Below are positions 13,263 to 24,830 of a stretch of DNA of 64,000 nucleotides, piece by piece (position 1 is the first letter of the stretch; each line of letters begins with the position of its first letter). This DNA comes from Polyodon spathula (Eukaryota; Chordata; Actinopteri; Acipenseriformes; Polyodontidae). The notes under the pieces were generated by a model. That model worked only from the letters and a program-made list of their open reading frames with translations, made no database searches and was not told the origin of the DNA. Position numbers and translations under genes: made by a program. The stretch spans positions 1,366,468-1,430,467 of the forward strand of contig NC_054565.1 of the NCBI RefSeq assembly GCF_017654505.1, given 5' to 3'.

Positions 13263-13871
13263 TGTGTATTCACCATACCATGGTTTCCAGTGTTTCTTAA
13301 AAATGCATTACTACACCTCTGTGGGCTTTACAATGCTTATGCACTGTGCTTCATTGCACTTTGCTATGCTTTTACTGAGGGGCACTTTTCAAAGTGAATC
13401 AATGTTGGAGCTCCCCTTGCGTACCTTGGTCTGTACCCAGCTGCAGTGCAGGAGAGGTGTGAAGTGTGCTGCAGTGGGGAGAATGGGGTCCTGTGTGCCT
13501 GTATTTCCACTCCCACTGCCCGCTGTGTGCGGGACCTCCCGAAGGGGTGGGGGGGTGCTATTAATAGCACATCTAGGGTTACATTCTGTTTGTTTTTCCC
13601 TTGATTTTGCAGCTGTGGGTTTAGTTTGCCTTGTGTTTTCATACCTGACTTCTTAATGATTTACTGTGCCTGTTACATTCTCTTTACCATGCTTCTACTG
13701 TGCATTATTGCACGTTCCTAGTCTTCAAATACTGGGAGTGATTCATACTTACAGAACATCCCAATCTGGAGAGAAAGTCAGTTACTTCAATATGCTATAC
13801 CACGACTTCCTGTGCTGTACCCAGCTCCCCTGTGCTGGATCTGGCTCCTTTCTTTGCTGTACCTAGCTTTA

Positions 13872-14892
13872 CACCCCCTCTCCCTCTCCCTGTCTCTACA
13901 CCTCATCTCCCTCTCCCTGTCTCTGTGTCTCTACACTCCCTCTCCCTGTCTCTACACCCTTCTCCCTGTCTCTGCAGTCTCTCCCTGTCTCTACACTCCA
14001 TCTCCCTGTCCCTGCACAACCTCTCCCTGTCTCTGCACAGTCTCTCACTGACTCTACACCCCCTCTCCGTCTCTGCACAGCCTCTCCCTGTCTCTACACT
14101 CCCTCTCCCTCTCCCTGTCTCTACACCCCCTCTCCCCATCTCTACACTCCCTCCCTGTCTCTACACTCCCTCTCTCTGTCTCTGTGTCTCTACACTCCCT
14201 CTCCCTGTCTCTACACCCCATCTCCCTCTCTCTACACTCCCTCTCCCCTTCCCTGTCTCTACACTCCCTGTCTCTACACTCCCTCTCCCTCTCTCTACAC
14301 TCCCTCTCCTTGTCTCTACATTCCCTCTCCCTCTCCCTGTCTCTACACTCCCTCTCTCTCTTCCTGTCTCTACGCTCCCTCTCCCCCTCCCTGTCTCTAC
14401 ACTCTCTCTCCCTGTCTCTACACTCCCTCTTCCTCTCACTGTATCTACACTCCCTCTCCCTGTCTCTACACCCCCTCTGCCTCTCCCTGTTTCTACACTC
14501 CCTATCCTTGTCTCTAAGCTCCCTCTCCCTCTCCCTGTCTCTACACTCCCTCTCCCTGTCTCTACACTCCCTCTCCCTGTCTCTACACTCCCTCTCCCTG
14601 TCTCTACACCCCCTCTCCCCGTCTCTACACCCCCTCTCTGTCCCTCTCCTTCCCTCTCCCTGTCTCTACACTCCCTCTCCCTGTCTCTACACCCCCTCTC
14701 CCTCTCCCTGTCACTACACTTCCTCCCCCTCTCCCTGTCTCTACACTCCCTCTCCTGTCTCTATACTCCCTCTCCCCGTCTCTACACTCTCTACACTACT
14801 CCTCCTTCTCCCTGTCTCTACACTCCCTCTCCCTGTCTCTACGCTCCCTGTCTCTACACTCCCTCTACCTCTCCCTGTCTCTACACCCCCTG
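13872..14892. repeat. 21-bp pyrimidine-rich minisatellite
   Basis: Based on CTCTACACTCCCTCTCCCTG plus T, with many indel variants, about 1 kb. Plus strand almost free of G. The Ser/Leu/Pro ORFs across it are repeat artefacts. Confidence 0.95.
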
Positions 14893-15330
14893 TCACACTG
14901 TGAAAGAAACCCCCACCCCCCCTCCACGATGATGTCATGGGCAGTGTCCTGGGGGAGCTCAGGCAGCTCCTGGTTAGGGGCACAGCTAAAACTCAACAAT
15001 GCCCCTAAGCACTTATAGATCAAGTGCTTGGATGAGTACCCAGTTCTTTCAGAGTCCTGCACCTTGTTGTCGTTACCAGTCATGTTCAGACTGGATTTCA
15101 AGCCTGCTGATGGTTAAAATGAAGCACTGCAGCAGATCCACTCCTGAAGATAACCTTCGTTCTGCACTCATCAGATCTGCACGCTGGAATGACTAAGTGG
15201 GCTAGACAGACAGTGGGATTACAGGATGCATGTGGATCTTCAGTCAAGCAGGCTTTGTGGAATATCTGCTTTATCTGGACATGGTGGGGGGGTTAAAGTT
15301 GTGACTCAGAGAGTAGTTAGGCCTAGGTCT

Positions 15331-15637
15331 GATCCTACTGGAGGAGCTGTAATTCTAGAATAGCACAGGCGTGAATTCCATCCCTCAGTATGATCCTATT
15401 GGAGGAGCTGTAATTCTAGAACAGCACAGGCGTGGATTCCATCCCTCAGTATGATCCTATTGGAGGAGCTGTAATTCTAGAACAGCACAGGCGTGGATTC
15501 CATCCCTCAGTATGATCCTATTGGAGGAGCTGTAATTCTAGAACAGCACAGGCGTGGATTCCATCCCTCAGTATGATCCTATTGGAGGAGCTGTAATTCT
15601 AGAACAGCACAGGCGTGGATTTCCTCCCTCAGTATGA
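15331..15637. repeat. 61-bp minisatellite, 5 copies
   Basis: Each unit holds GGAGGAGCTGTAATTCTAGA and ATTCCATCCCTCAGTATGAT. The copies are over 95% alike by eye. Confidence 0.95.
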
Positions 15638-17300
15638 CCTCATCATCATGTAGCCAGACCTGACTGGCTGACTGATTATCCACAGAGTGCTAATAGCCTA
15701 ATTTGCAGTGCTCTGCTCAGTGGCCGGCAGGCCAGATGGATGTTTTCTGTAATGCCAGGAAGCTGGTGTCAAAAGCAATCTGGCACTAGAGCCAAAACAA
15801 AGACAGGGAGCGGGGTGAAGCTGCTTGAGCTCTCTGCATCCTCAGCAAAACGATTCCATGCTTCAGCCCACAAGCACATCCATTCGTTACATACATGTGC
15901 ACTTCTGAAGGAAACCTATTGTAATGGATCTCATCCTAGCCGCTGATGAGGCTAGACATGTTCTTACCTCTCCACTACAGGGCTTCCTCTGAATGGGAAG
16001 ACGTTCATTATGGAACAGGGTGGCTTGCGGTTCAAGTCTAGCCTCTGCCTCTCCCTTCAATTGAAAGGGCTAAGATGCCAATTCCTTTTGATTTGTTTCA
16101 GCAAACATTTGCATATGAAAAATATCTGCCCTAGGCTAAAGAAATCTCTGTTTGCAAGTCTTGCTTTCAGATTGTGTAGCACTTCCTTGGTCATTTTCTC
16201 TGAAGACTGAAGTTGTCCCCACCCCTTCATGCAAGACAAGCAAAGTGAGATGTTGTCTTTGTACATGGCAGCTAAGCATGACAGCTTGGTCAGGATCCTG
16301 GCAAAGCTTGAGTGTTGTGAAGGTATGATTTAACTGTGACTCCCCACTAGAAGAAACATACAGCACACTGAAGAACCACAAGCAGAACCCTTCGTCTACT
16401 GTACTTGAGCTAAGTTTCATCTTTTTGATTGAGCCTTTTGAAGGTTCAGGATAGCTGGACTGGATAACAAAAAGATTAATGGATAAATATGAGGGAACGA
16501 AAGAACGCTTGAGGTGCATACATTCCCAGATCTGTGTTACACTGTAATTACAGTGAAGGGCGGACTGTCTGTCTAGGTGGTACCAGACACTGAATGTGTC
16601 AATTACCAACCGAGATACGTGAAGAGCAAAGCATGGGGGAGCATAGGAGCCCAATTCACCAGCCTTTCATCCCCTCCGCAGTCCTGGGTTCAAATCCAGT
16701 TCAGACAACAGCGTAACACATCAGGATTGAGATGAGCTCCTCTCTCTCTCAACAGTCACATAGCCCTTCAACCTTTACAAGAGTTGACAAAACCAAAAGA
16801 ACTGCGGCAGGAGAACCCAGGAGATTTGCATCTCAATGAGAACCCAGGAGATCTGCATCTCAATGAGAACCCAGGAGATCTGCATCAGATCAATCTCAAC
16901 AGATAAATATAAAATTCTGAACAGCAAAGCATTGCATTCTCATTGGCTGACAGTTACCATCAGATTTGTCAGTCATCAGATTTTACAAGGTCAGGTTTAT
17001 GTTGATTAGACTTGACTTATTAACATTTAATGTCAGGATTTGGTTAAAACAATATAAACCAACCGAATCAAATAAAAGCCAGCAGCACCATTGGTTACAC
17101 TGGTACCTAGAGGACCTGTCGGTGGGAATCAGACAAACACAGTGAAGCACAGATTAGCTCTCTATTAGTAATATATTTCAGCTCAAATCTACTTTTTTTC
17201 CCATGAAAAGGTAGCTTTGAAACAGTGCCTCGATTTTAAGAGCCTCTGGAGGGATTTCAGCAGCAATTACACAAAAAAAAAAAAAACTGTAAATATATAC
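15638..17300. other. No gene seen; small direct repeat
   Basis: Three 27-bp copies (GAGAACCCAGGAGATCTGCA) lie at 16811-16888. Two T-arm-like motifs (GGTTCAAGTCT near 16030, GGTTCAAATCC near 16690) hint at SINE debris, but no A-box or complete tRNA fold was found. Confidence 0.4.
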
Positions 17301-17304
17301 AAAG

Positions 17305-17788
17305 CACACCTCACAGGGCTCTGGCCAGGAACAAAGCTATGCGAGAGAGAGAGGATCGCAGCCAGCACACTGCACAGGCAGCACACCTTGCAGGGCTCCA
17401 GCCAGGAGCAAGGCTGTGAGAGAGAGAGAGAGGGCACAGCCAAGCACACCTCACAGGGCTCCAGCCAGGAGCAAGGCTGTGTGAGAGAGAGAGAGGGGGC
17501 ACAGCCAAGCACACCTCACAGGGCTCCAGCCAGGAGCAAGGCTGTGAGAGAGAGAGAGGAGCACAGTCAGCACACCTTGCAGGGCTCCAGCCAGGAGCGA
17601 GGCTGTGAGAGAGAGAGAGAAAGGGCACAGCCAGCACACCTCACAGGGCTCCAGCCAGGAGCAAGGCTGTGAGAGACAGAGGGGGGGCACAGCTAGCACA
17701 CCTCACAGGGCTCCAGCCAGGAGCAAGGCTGTGAAAGACAGAGGGGGGGCACAGTCAGCACACCTCACAGGACTCCAGCCAGGAGTCA
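17305..17788. repeat. About 63-bp minisatellite, 7-8 copies
   Basis: Units with GGGCTCCAGCCAGGAGCAAG, GCTGTGAGAGAGAG and AGCACACCTCACAG. Length varies by 61-65 bp through the embedded GA tract. Confidence 0.93.
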
Positions 17789-18089
17789 GAAGAGAGACTG
17801 TAACCAGCAGTTCTCCAGCGAGACACAGCGAGTGAGGCAGCCCCCTCTGAAAGGATTCCTCAAAGCGACGGGCGTGCCATGCTACAGGACAAGCCTGTCT
17901 GTGTGCGTGCGTGTGCGTGTGAGAAAAAGTTGTGTTTGAATTAGGATTCATAAATTATAATATAATAGGAGCCAAGACAATGTCTCACTAATATAATAAA
18001 GTGTGAGTACAGTGTAAGTGAGAGAGTCCAGGTCACAGTCAGCAACTCAATTAAATTAATTCACTGTCAGCCCCATTCACTGTGCCTTT

Positions 18090-18124
<35 letters not shown>

Positions 18125-18400
18125 GGGGAGAGAGAGAGCGGGGGAGAGGGAACGAGAATGAGATTGAGTGGGAGAGAAAGAGAATGAGTGAGAGAGCGAG
18201 AATGAGAGAGAAGAGGGAGAGAGAATGAGAATGATGTGCTGAGCTGCTAATTTGAAACCAATGTGTCAGGATGTGAGAGAGAGAAGAGGGAGATGGAGAG
18301 AGAGAGATGTGTTGAGCTTCTAATTTGGAACCAGTGTGTGAGAGAGAAGAGGGAGGTAAAGGGGGGAATGGAGAAGGGAGAGGGAAAGTGTGTTCCAGAG
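18090..18400. repeat. GA-rich low-complexity tract
   Basis: (GA)n and GAGAATGAGA derivatives with a diverged duplication (GAGCTGCTAATTTGAAACCA versus GAGCTTCTAATTTGGAACCA). Confidence 0.85.
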
Positions 18401-18796
18401 GACTATGGGAAATCGTTCCCATTCCTTAAGAAAAAACGTAATGTCCCGGTCATTTCGCCTGAGCAGTGTCTTCAGGGTCAAAGCCTGTTACTGGCTGCAA
18501 AGCATGTCAGTCACTAGGGGACACAGCTGGTTGGTTCTTGAAAGTCAAAAAGGCATTGAAGGGATGGGGACAATTTCACTCTACTTGAAAAGACTACCAG
18601 AAAGTAAAGAGATTCCTGGTGTAATACCAGACCTCATGTTTAAAAATGAAAACACAGGTGCATGTTTGCTATAAAATGTTTCTTAACGTTGAGTTTCCAA
18701 ACTTTACATTCCTTCAGCCCTCGGAACTGCTGCATTTCCAAACCTTACATTCCTTCAGCCCTCGGAACCGCTGCATTTCCAAATTTGCCTGCCATC

Positions 18797-20152
18797 TGAG
18801 GTGGTACAGTGAGATTGCAATGGATTGATTCATCACCGATGCTGCAGAGCTGTGCTGTCAGTCTGAGGTGGTACAGTGAGATTGCAATGGATTGATTCAT
18901 CACTGATGCTGCAGAGCTGTGCTGTCAGTCTGAGGTGGTACAGTAGTATTGCAATGGATTGATTCATCACTGATGCTGCAGAGCTGTGCTGTCAGTCTGA
19001 GGTGGTACAGTGGTATTGCAATGGATTGATTCATCACCGATGCTGCAGAGCTGTGCTGTCAGTCTGAGGTGGTACAGTGAGATTGCAATGGATTGATTCA
19101 TCACTGATGCTGCAGAGCTGTGCTGTCAGTCTGAGGTGGTACAGTGGTATTGCAATGGATTGCACTGATGCTGCAGGATTGATTCATCACTGATGCTGCA
19201 GAGCTGTGCTGTCAGTCTGAGGTGGTACAGTGAGTATTGCAATGGATTGATTCATCACTGATGCTGCAGAGCTGTGCTGTCAGTCTGAGGTGGTACAGTG
19301 GTATTGCAATGGATTGATTCATCACTGATGCTGCAGAGCTGTGCTGTCAGTCTGAGGTGGTACAGTGGTATTGCAATGGATTGATTCATGCAGAGCTGTG
19401 CTGTCAGTGTGAGGTGGTACACTGATGCAGAGCTGTGCTGCAGAGCTGTGCTGTCAGTGCTGAGGTGGTACAGTGGTACAGTATTGCAATGGATTGATTC
19501 ATACTGACTGATGCTGCAGAGCTGTGCTGTCAGTCTGAGGTGGTACAGTGGTATTGCAATGGATTGATTCATCACTGATGCTGCAGAGCTGTGCTGTCAG
19601 TCTGAGTACAGTGGTATTGCAATGGATTGATTCATCAGTGCTGCAGAGCTGTGCTGTCACAGTACAGTGGTATTGCATGGATTGGATGCTGATTCAGGTG
19701 GTCATTGCAATGGATTGATTCATCACTGATGCTGCAGAGCTGTGCTGTCAGTCTGAGGTGGTACAGTGGTATTGCAATGGATTGATTCATCACTGATGCT
19801 GCAGAGCTGTGCTGTCAGTCTGAGGTGGTACAGTGGTATTGCAATGGATTGATTCATCACTGATGCTGCAGAGCTGTGCTGTCAGTCTGAGGTGGTACAG
19901 TGGTATTGCAATGGATTGATTCATCACTGATGCTGCAGAGCTGTGCTGTCAGTCTGAGGTGGTACAGTGGTATTGCAATGGATTGATTCATCACTGATGC
20001 TGCAGAGCTGTGCTGTCAGTCTGAGGTGGTACAGTGGTATTGCAATGGATTGATTCATCACTGATGCTGCAGAGCTGTGCTGTCAGTCTGAGGTGGTACA
20101 GTAGTATTGCAATGGATTGATTCATTACTGATGCTGCAGAGCTGTGCTGTCG
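18797..20152. repeat. 67-bp minisatellite, about 20 copies
   Basis: Units carry GAGGTGGTACAGTGGTATTG, CAATGGATTGATTCATCACT and GCTGCAGAGCTGTGCTGTCA. The middle (19150-19720) is scrambled by deletions; the 3' copies are nearly identical. Confidence 0.95.
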
Positions 20153-22120
20153 TTTCCATGTGGGATCAAGACCAAGATGACAAATGATGCTGACTGGCAG
20201 GCAGTGGCACTGGGCATGTGCTTACTATGGTAGATTTCCAGTTTCTCAAGCTATAAGCTGTATCCTGGTTAACCACAGTCTCCAGTACGCTTCACAATAT
20301 TGACCTGCTATTCACTATGCTTTCATTGTGCTTCACTGAAATGTCTTTGCTCGTGCCTCAGGGTGCCACAATCCAATGGTAGTAGAGGAGTCCAGAGAAG
20401 CTCCCAATAAGTGACGGGGTTTAAGAGTGGGCTCCCGCGAGGCTGGCAGAGCACAATCACTTGAACACTCCTCTGGGGTGACCCTTCTGTCCAGCGAGCT
20501 CAATCACGGTGGGAATGAAACCGCTTGATTGCAGGACGCAGGGTGCAAACATCCCAACATGTTCAGAGTCTCCCGTCCGAGCAGCAGCAGCACTCACAAT
20601 GACTGAAAACATGATGTACAAATCAACCCTGCATTCAAGCAGCTTTCCCTGTAAATAAGAATAAATAATATACACCACCCTACCAAGTGACAAGAACTAC
20701 CAAGTCAAAATCAATCACAGCATCAACTATGGGTTGTGATCTTTACTTGAATTCAAATGAGTCATGATAAGTTATTGTGATCAGTTGACCTGGTCTCTCA
20801 GTCATCTTCTTGTTTAGCACTTTGGGTGAAAGCCCTGTTCATGTGCTTTTACATCAGGAGAGAGAGCGAGAGAGAGACCGAGACAGTGAGAGAGAGACTC
20901 AGCCGGGCATATTAATGTTCTGGATTTGGATTCAAATAAACTGGATTAGATGAACACATGGACGATGGAACAAATTCAGCAGAGTTCCAGTCACTAGTGG
21001 AATTAATTCCATGTGTTTTCAGCTAAACAACTCGGAGTTTAGCAGATTAAACATTCCTACATGGATAATGTTCTGTGTATAGACTAACAGCATCATGGCT
21101 TTCATACAGCAAATTCAATGCAGTATAATATGGAGAGCCCAATACAGTACTGGGCATGTTGGAGACATTAAGATCACCCCAGTACACAAGGTGTGTGTGG
21201 CGGGGTACACCTCACCCCTGTGTGTATTTGTGTTATTTTATATTAATTGTTTTATTATTTGCTATACTGCTAACGCAGTGCAGAATGTGTCCATCTTCAG
21301 ATTGATTGATTGGCTCATTTCTGTGAGGTCACATGTATATCAACCCCTCAGCTTTGGCTGATGGGGGAAGGTGTTCAGAGGCAGAACGAGGGAAAAGTGA
21401 AAGTAAAGCTTAGAGAACCCTTGCTACGCGTGTGGTTTAGACCAGCGCGATACTTCTTGTGTTCCGAACATGTATTCAGAAACGCACACACACCCAAAGC
21501 ACCGATACTCACTCAGACACTCTCAGGCTCTTTCTGATATCAATTAAAAGTCTTTGTGTCCACACATCTTTGTGTGTTGGGCCACCTCTATTCAACTAGA
21601 CAGTGTGCTTTCGGCTGCCCCCAGATGACAGACCCCCTGACACAGAGTGCAAGAGAAATACCCTCAGCTTGATTAGAGGTAGCCACCAAACATTGAGAAA
21701 CTGTCAACATATAAACACTAGCGACCTCTTGAGGAAGAATGGAGAATACAACACCTATACTGTAAAACACACCTTTGATTCAGCCCCCTATAACTACGGT
21801 CTAGAAAGATTAATGAGTTACAAACTTAATGCAATTCGTATAGAGAGTAAATACTCTTTCAGTGGCTGGAGTGAAAGCTCTGTGGTTAATGTGCTATCAA
21901 ATAATAATCTAACAATAGCGTGGCAGGAAGGGCCTTTTCTTGCAAAACGCCTACACTGGAGTGCTCTGCTTTCCTCTGCCAAGCAAGCTGGGACTCTTAC
22001 TGTTGTGAAATCAAGACTGAAAATGGATTTTTACAAAAAAAATACTTTTTTATTCTTAGTTTTTCTAATTATACAATAAAGTCCCCCCCCCCCCCTTTTT
22101 TTCTTAGTAGTCGCCAATTA
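20153..22120. other. No gene supported
   Basis: Mixed sequence with a short GA tract near 20862. A minus-strand 78-codon ORF (20457-20693) follows a TTTTCAG but matches no family I know. A segment at 21655-21690 (CTCAGCTTGATTAGAGGTAG) recurs at 29728-29747, suggesting a dispersed repeat. Confidence 0.4.
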
Positions 22121-22124
22121 ATTA

Positions 22125-22345
22125 TAGGAGGACAACACAGCTCTGGGCAGCTTACAGGCAAGCCCGCAGGCGCCCGGCCAGTCTACAGGGGTCGCTGGTA
22201 CGCGGTGAACAGAGGACACCCTGGCCGTCCTAAGCCCCTCCCCCACGGGCAGCGCTCGGCCAATTGTGTGCCACCCCCTGGGATCTCCCGTCCATGGTCA
22301 ACAGTGGAATAGCCTGGAGGCTGCCGGTTCGAGCCTCGGAGCACC
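22125..22345. mobile_element. SINE-like dispersed element
   Basis: A GC-rich block in AT-rich surroundings, with AGCTCTGGGCAGCTTACAGG, CGGCCAATTGTGTGCC and CCTGGGATCTCCCGTCCA, ending at a B-box-like GGTTCGAGCC. I recall similar sequence from fish repeats but cannot name the family. Confidence 0.45.
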
Positions 22346-23913
22346 TTTACCGGATACGCCTCTCAGAAGCCCCACAATTAATGTCTTTAAAGCCAATTTT
22401 ATAATGTTTGTTTTAGAGTTTTGAATTGTTTTATTTTTTATCTTCATTTTCTAATTTTACAATTATAAAACAACATTTTGTGTTTCTTTTTTAATTTCAA
22501 TTTTTTGTCTGAGACTTTAATGGAATGTTTTATTGTTCTTTTTTGTGTGAAGCGCTTTGGGATCCTTGTGATGGAAGGCCCTACAGATACAGTACAACCT
22601 GATACAGTTGTAGAATATATAACATACTTACCTGTTTAACAAATGTCAGAGAAATGCGTGACCAATCTAGAACGATTGCCTTGGTCTTTCTACACCTGTA
22701 CCTGCCGAACGGAGGACTCTCTGGCTCTCCAAACACTGGCCTCCCTTCTGCTTTCCACCGCTCTAGAACAGAAGAGACGAAGCACCCAAGTGAAGCAGCT
22801 GCAGGCCGGCCGTCACTGTGACCAGAGCAGACAAGCGGCCTTCTCACGCATCTGATCTTATGGGAAAGAAACACCGGAAAGCCAAGCTGGATACAACGTG
22901 TTTATTTGTAAAACAAAAGCTGCCAGTACATAGAAGGCTGAGTCTGAGAGGAGCCCATGTGCTGTGAGGTATTATAAGCAGGCAGTAGTGAATGTAGTTC
23001 TTCATACAGTCAATATACAGAGCAGACACTTGTCACAATTCAAACCTTATATACTGGGTTTAAACAACGTGATCAGAGCTTTCCCTTTGAGCCATACAAA
23101 AAGGCACATGCAGTGGTATGATCAGAATTACTCTGATAATAAAAATCAAACAAAAAGCAAACCCTGAATTAAGATTACAAGACAATATAGTGAGTAACAA
23201 AAAGAACAGGTGGAGAGTTACCATGGCTACCGTGTCATGACAGTACTGGCTTTCCTATATGAAACAGTAAATCAGATGAGTAAGGTTAAAAAAATAACAG
23301 GAATAATAAATCAAAAAGTGACTTTACCTTCACATTGAAAGAACAGGTAAAAATCGATAAACCAATACTGGTGTATCCCTAACATTGCTTAGACGCAGTA
23401 ATAGAATATGCAACGTTACTGAAAATCACACGATTCCTAGAATAATGACACCCTGAAAGATATGGGGAATTTAAGAGGGATCAAAGGAGATTTTTAAACA
23501 CAGTGTTTCATTGCATGGAACTGATGGAGGTGAAACTTTGCGGTCTCTTGTTTTTCTTCCAGAATAGTCCCTTGATGGAACGACAGCATTACGGCACACT
23601 GGCTGGCTCCACTTCGTTCTGTGTATGCACACACTACTTCACAAAGGGTTACACTACGATTTAAAATTCCATTTAGCTTCACATAAAAAAAAAAACCATG
23701 AATGAAATCAATAGTACTAATAATGCGTTTCTCAGTGTGACTGAGACACACAAATGGCTTAACAGGCATCAGTTGAATTTTTAAAGAGTACAAAAGTTGG
23801 GTAAATCACTGATCACCAGACCTCTTGGTTATGCTGCAGACTGTGTTTAAACAAGGGGACCAGTGACTGACTCTTCCAGCCACTGCACACAACACCTTTG
23901 TCTGCTTCCACAG
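22346..23913. other. No gene seen
   Basis: AT-rich flank downstream of SERINC2. An AATAAA on the minus strand at 22901-22906 could serve a longer SERINC2 transcript. Nothing else is supported. Confidence 0.45.
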
Positions 23914-23986
23914 CCCTGATTAGCACTAACCTTGGACTAGCAAATGCTACTGTAGGAAATAAGTCCAAGGCTAGTGCTGATCAGGG
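23914..23986. repeat. 73-nt near-perfect hairpin
   Basis: Left arm CCCTGATTAGCACTAACCTT and the minus reading of the right arm CCCTGATCAGCACTAGCCTT pair over about 26 bp with a loop of about 20 nt. It resembles a tiny palindromic MITE; a small-RNA precursor is a remote alternative. Confidence 0.7.
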
Positions 23987-24018
23987 TCTGTTCACTTGCT
24001 TTCTGCAACACCCTTAAA

Positions 24019-24439
24019 CTTAAAGGGCACATAAGGACCTTTTTATTTTACTGTGTTACATGTTCCCATGTGTTGCTACAACTGTTTACTTAGTCATTTT
24101 TTTTCTTTACATTTTGACCACTTATTTTAACTGTTAAATTGCACTGCCTGCTTCAAGAATGCTTTACATGTACCCGCATGGACCTCTCAGAACTATATTT
24201 CCCATAATCCTCCTGCTCACGTATGTAACTGAGATGGATTTACCAGTGAGCAGGAGGATGATGGGAAATGTAGTGCCATGCAGGTACATGGAAAGGGAAT
24301 GCAATTTAAGTTAAAAAATTGTCAAAAAGTTAAAAAAATAAAACAAATTTAAAATACACACACCAAACGTAAACAGCTGTAGCAACACATGGGAACATGT
24401 AACACAATAAAATAAAAAGGTCCTTATGTACCCTTTAAG
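24019..24439. mobile_element. Foldback (long inverted-repeat) element
   Basis: Ends CTTAAAGGG...CCCTTTAAG. The outer arms, about 70 bp, pair almost perfectly (CATAAGGACCTTTTTATTTT, CATGTTCCCATGTGTTGCTA). An inner stem (TCCTCCTGCTCAC with GTGAGCAGGAGGA) continues the hairpin. No ORF. It overlaps the likely SERINC2 3' UTR. Confidence 0.8.
24042..24047 (-). terminator. Candidate SERINC2 poly(A) signal
   Basis: AATAAA on the minus strand, about 580 nt past the SERINC2 stop, the first canonical hexamer I see. It lies inside the left arm of a foldback element, so the transposon would provide the 3' end. Another AATAAA lies at 22901-22906. No transcript evidence is available. Confidence 0.4.
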
Positions 24440-24627
24440 AAACACTGCAGATTGAAGCGGTTTATCTGAGCAATTCAGGACCTGGTTGAAGTTGGGTTGT
24501 GAATGAAGAGAGAGAGTGGGCAGAGTGCCGCTGTCCGAGAGGGTAAGGGACCGCAATGATGCTGTCGGCACATGTTTCCTGTGAGCAGTGCTGTGTGTCC
24601 AACCCCCTCAGCTCCCCCTGCTGGCGC

Positions 24628-24766
24628 TCAGCTGAAGTCACGGTTGGGCAGGACAAGCGGCGCCACCAGAGTCCAGAGGTACAGAGCCAGGCCGAGCCAG
24701 CTGGACGAGATCTTCACCCACACCGCCGGCCAGGCACTCGTCATCATCTGGTACCCAGCGTCAGGC
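24628..24766 (-). CDS. SERINC2: SERINC2 exon 10 (last coding exon)
   Basis: Residues 410-455 and the TGA stop. [20 protein letters not shown] and [14 protein letters not shown] form the last helix and the conserved C-terminus. The acceptor CTGCAG lies against a long (CT)n microsatellite that supplies its polypyrimidine tract. Confidence 0.94.
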
Positions 24767-24776
24767 CTGCAGAGAG

Positions 24777-24830
<54 letters not shown>

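Noticed and set aside
16670..16710. tRNA-like T-arm GGTTCAAATCC
   Set aside because: No acceptor stem, D-arm or A-box in the right place; at most SINE debris.
20457..20693. 78-codon minus-strand ORF after a TTTTCAG
   Set aside because: Unrecognised sequence, no donor partner or neighbouring exon; too weak for a gene call.
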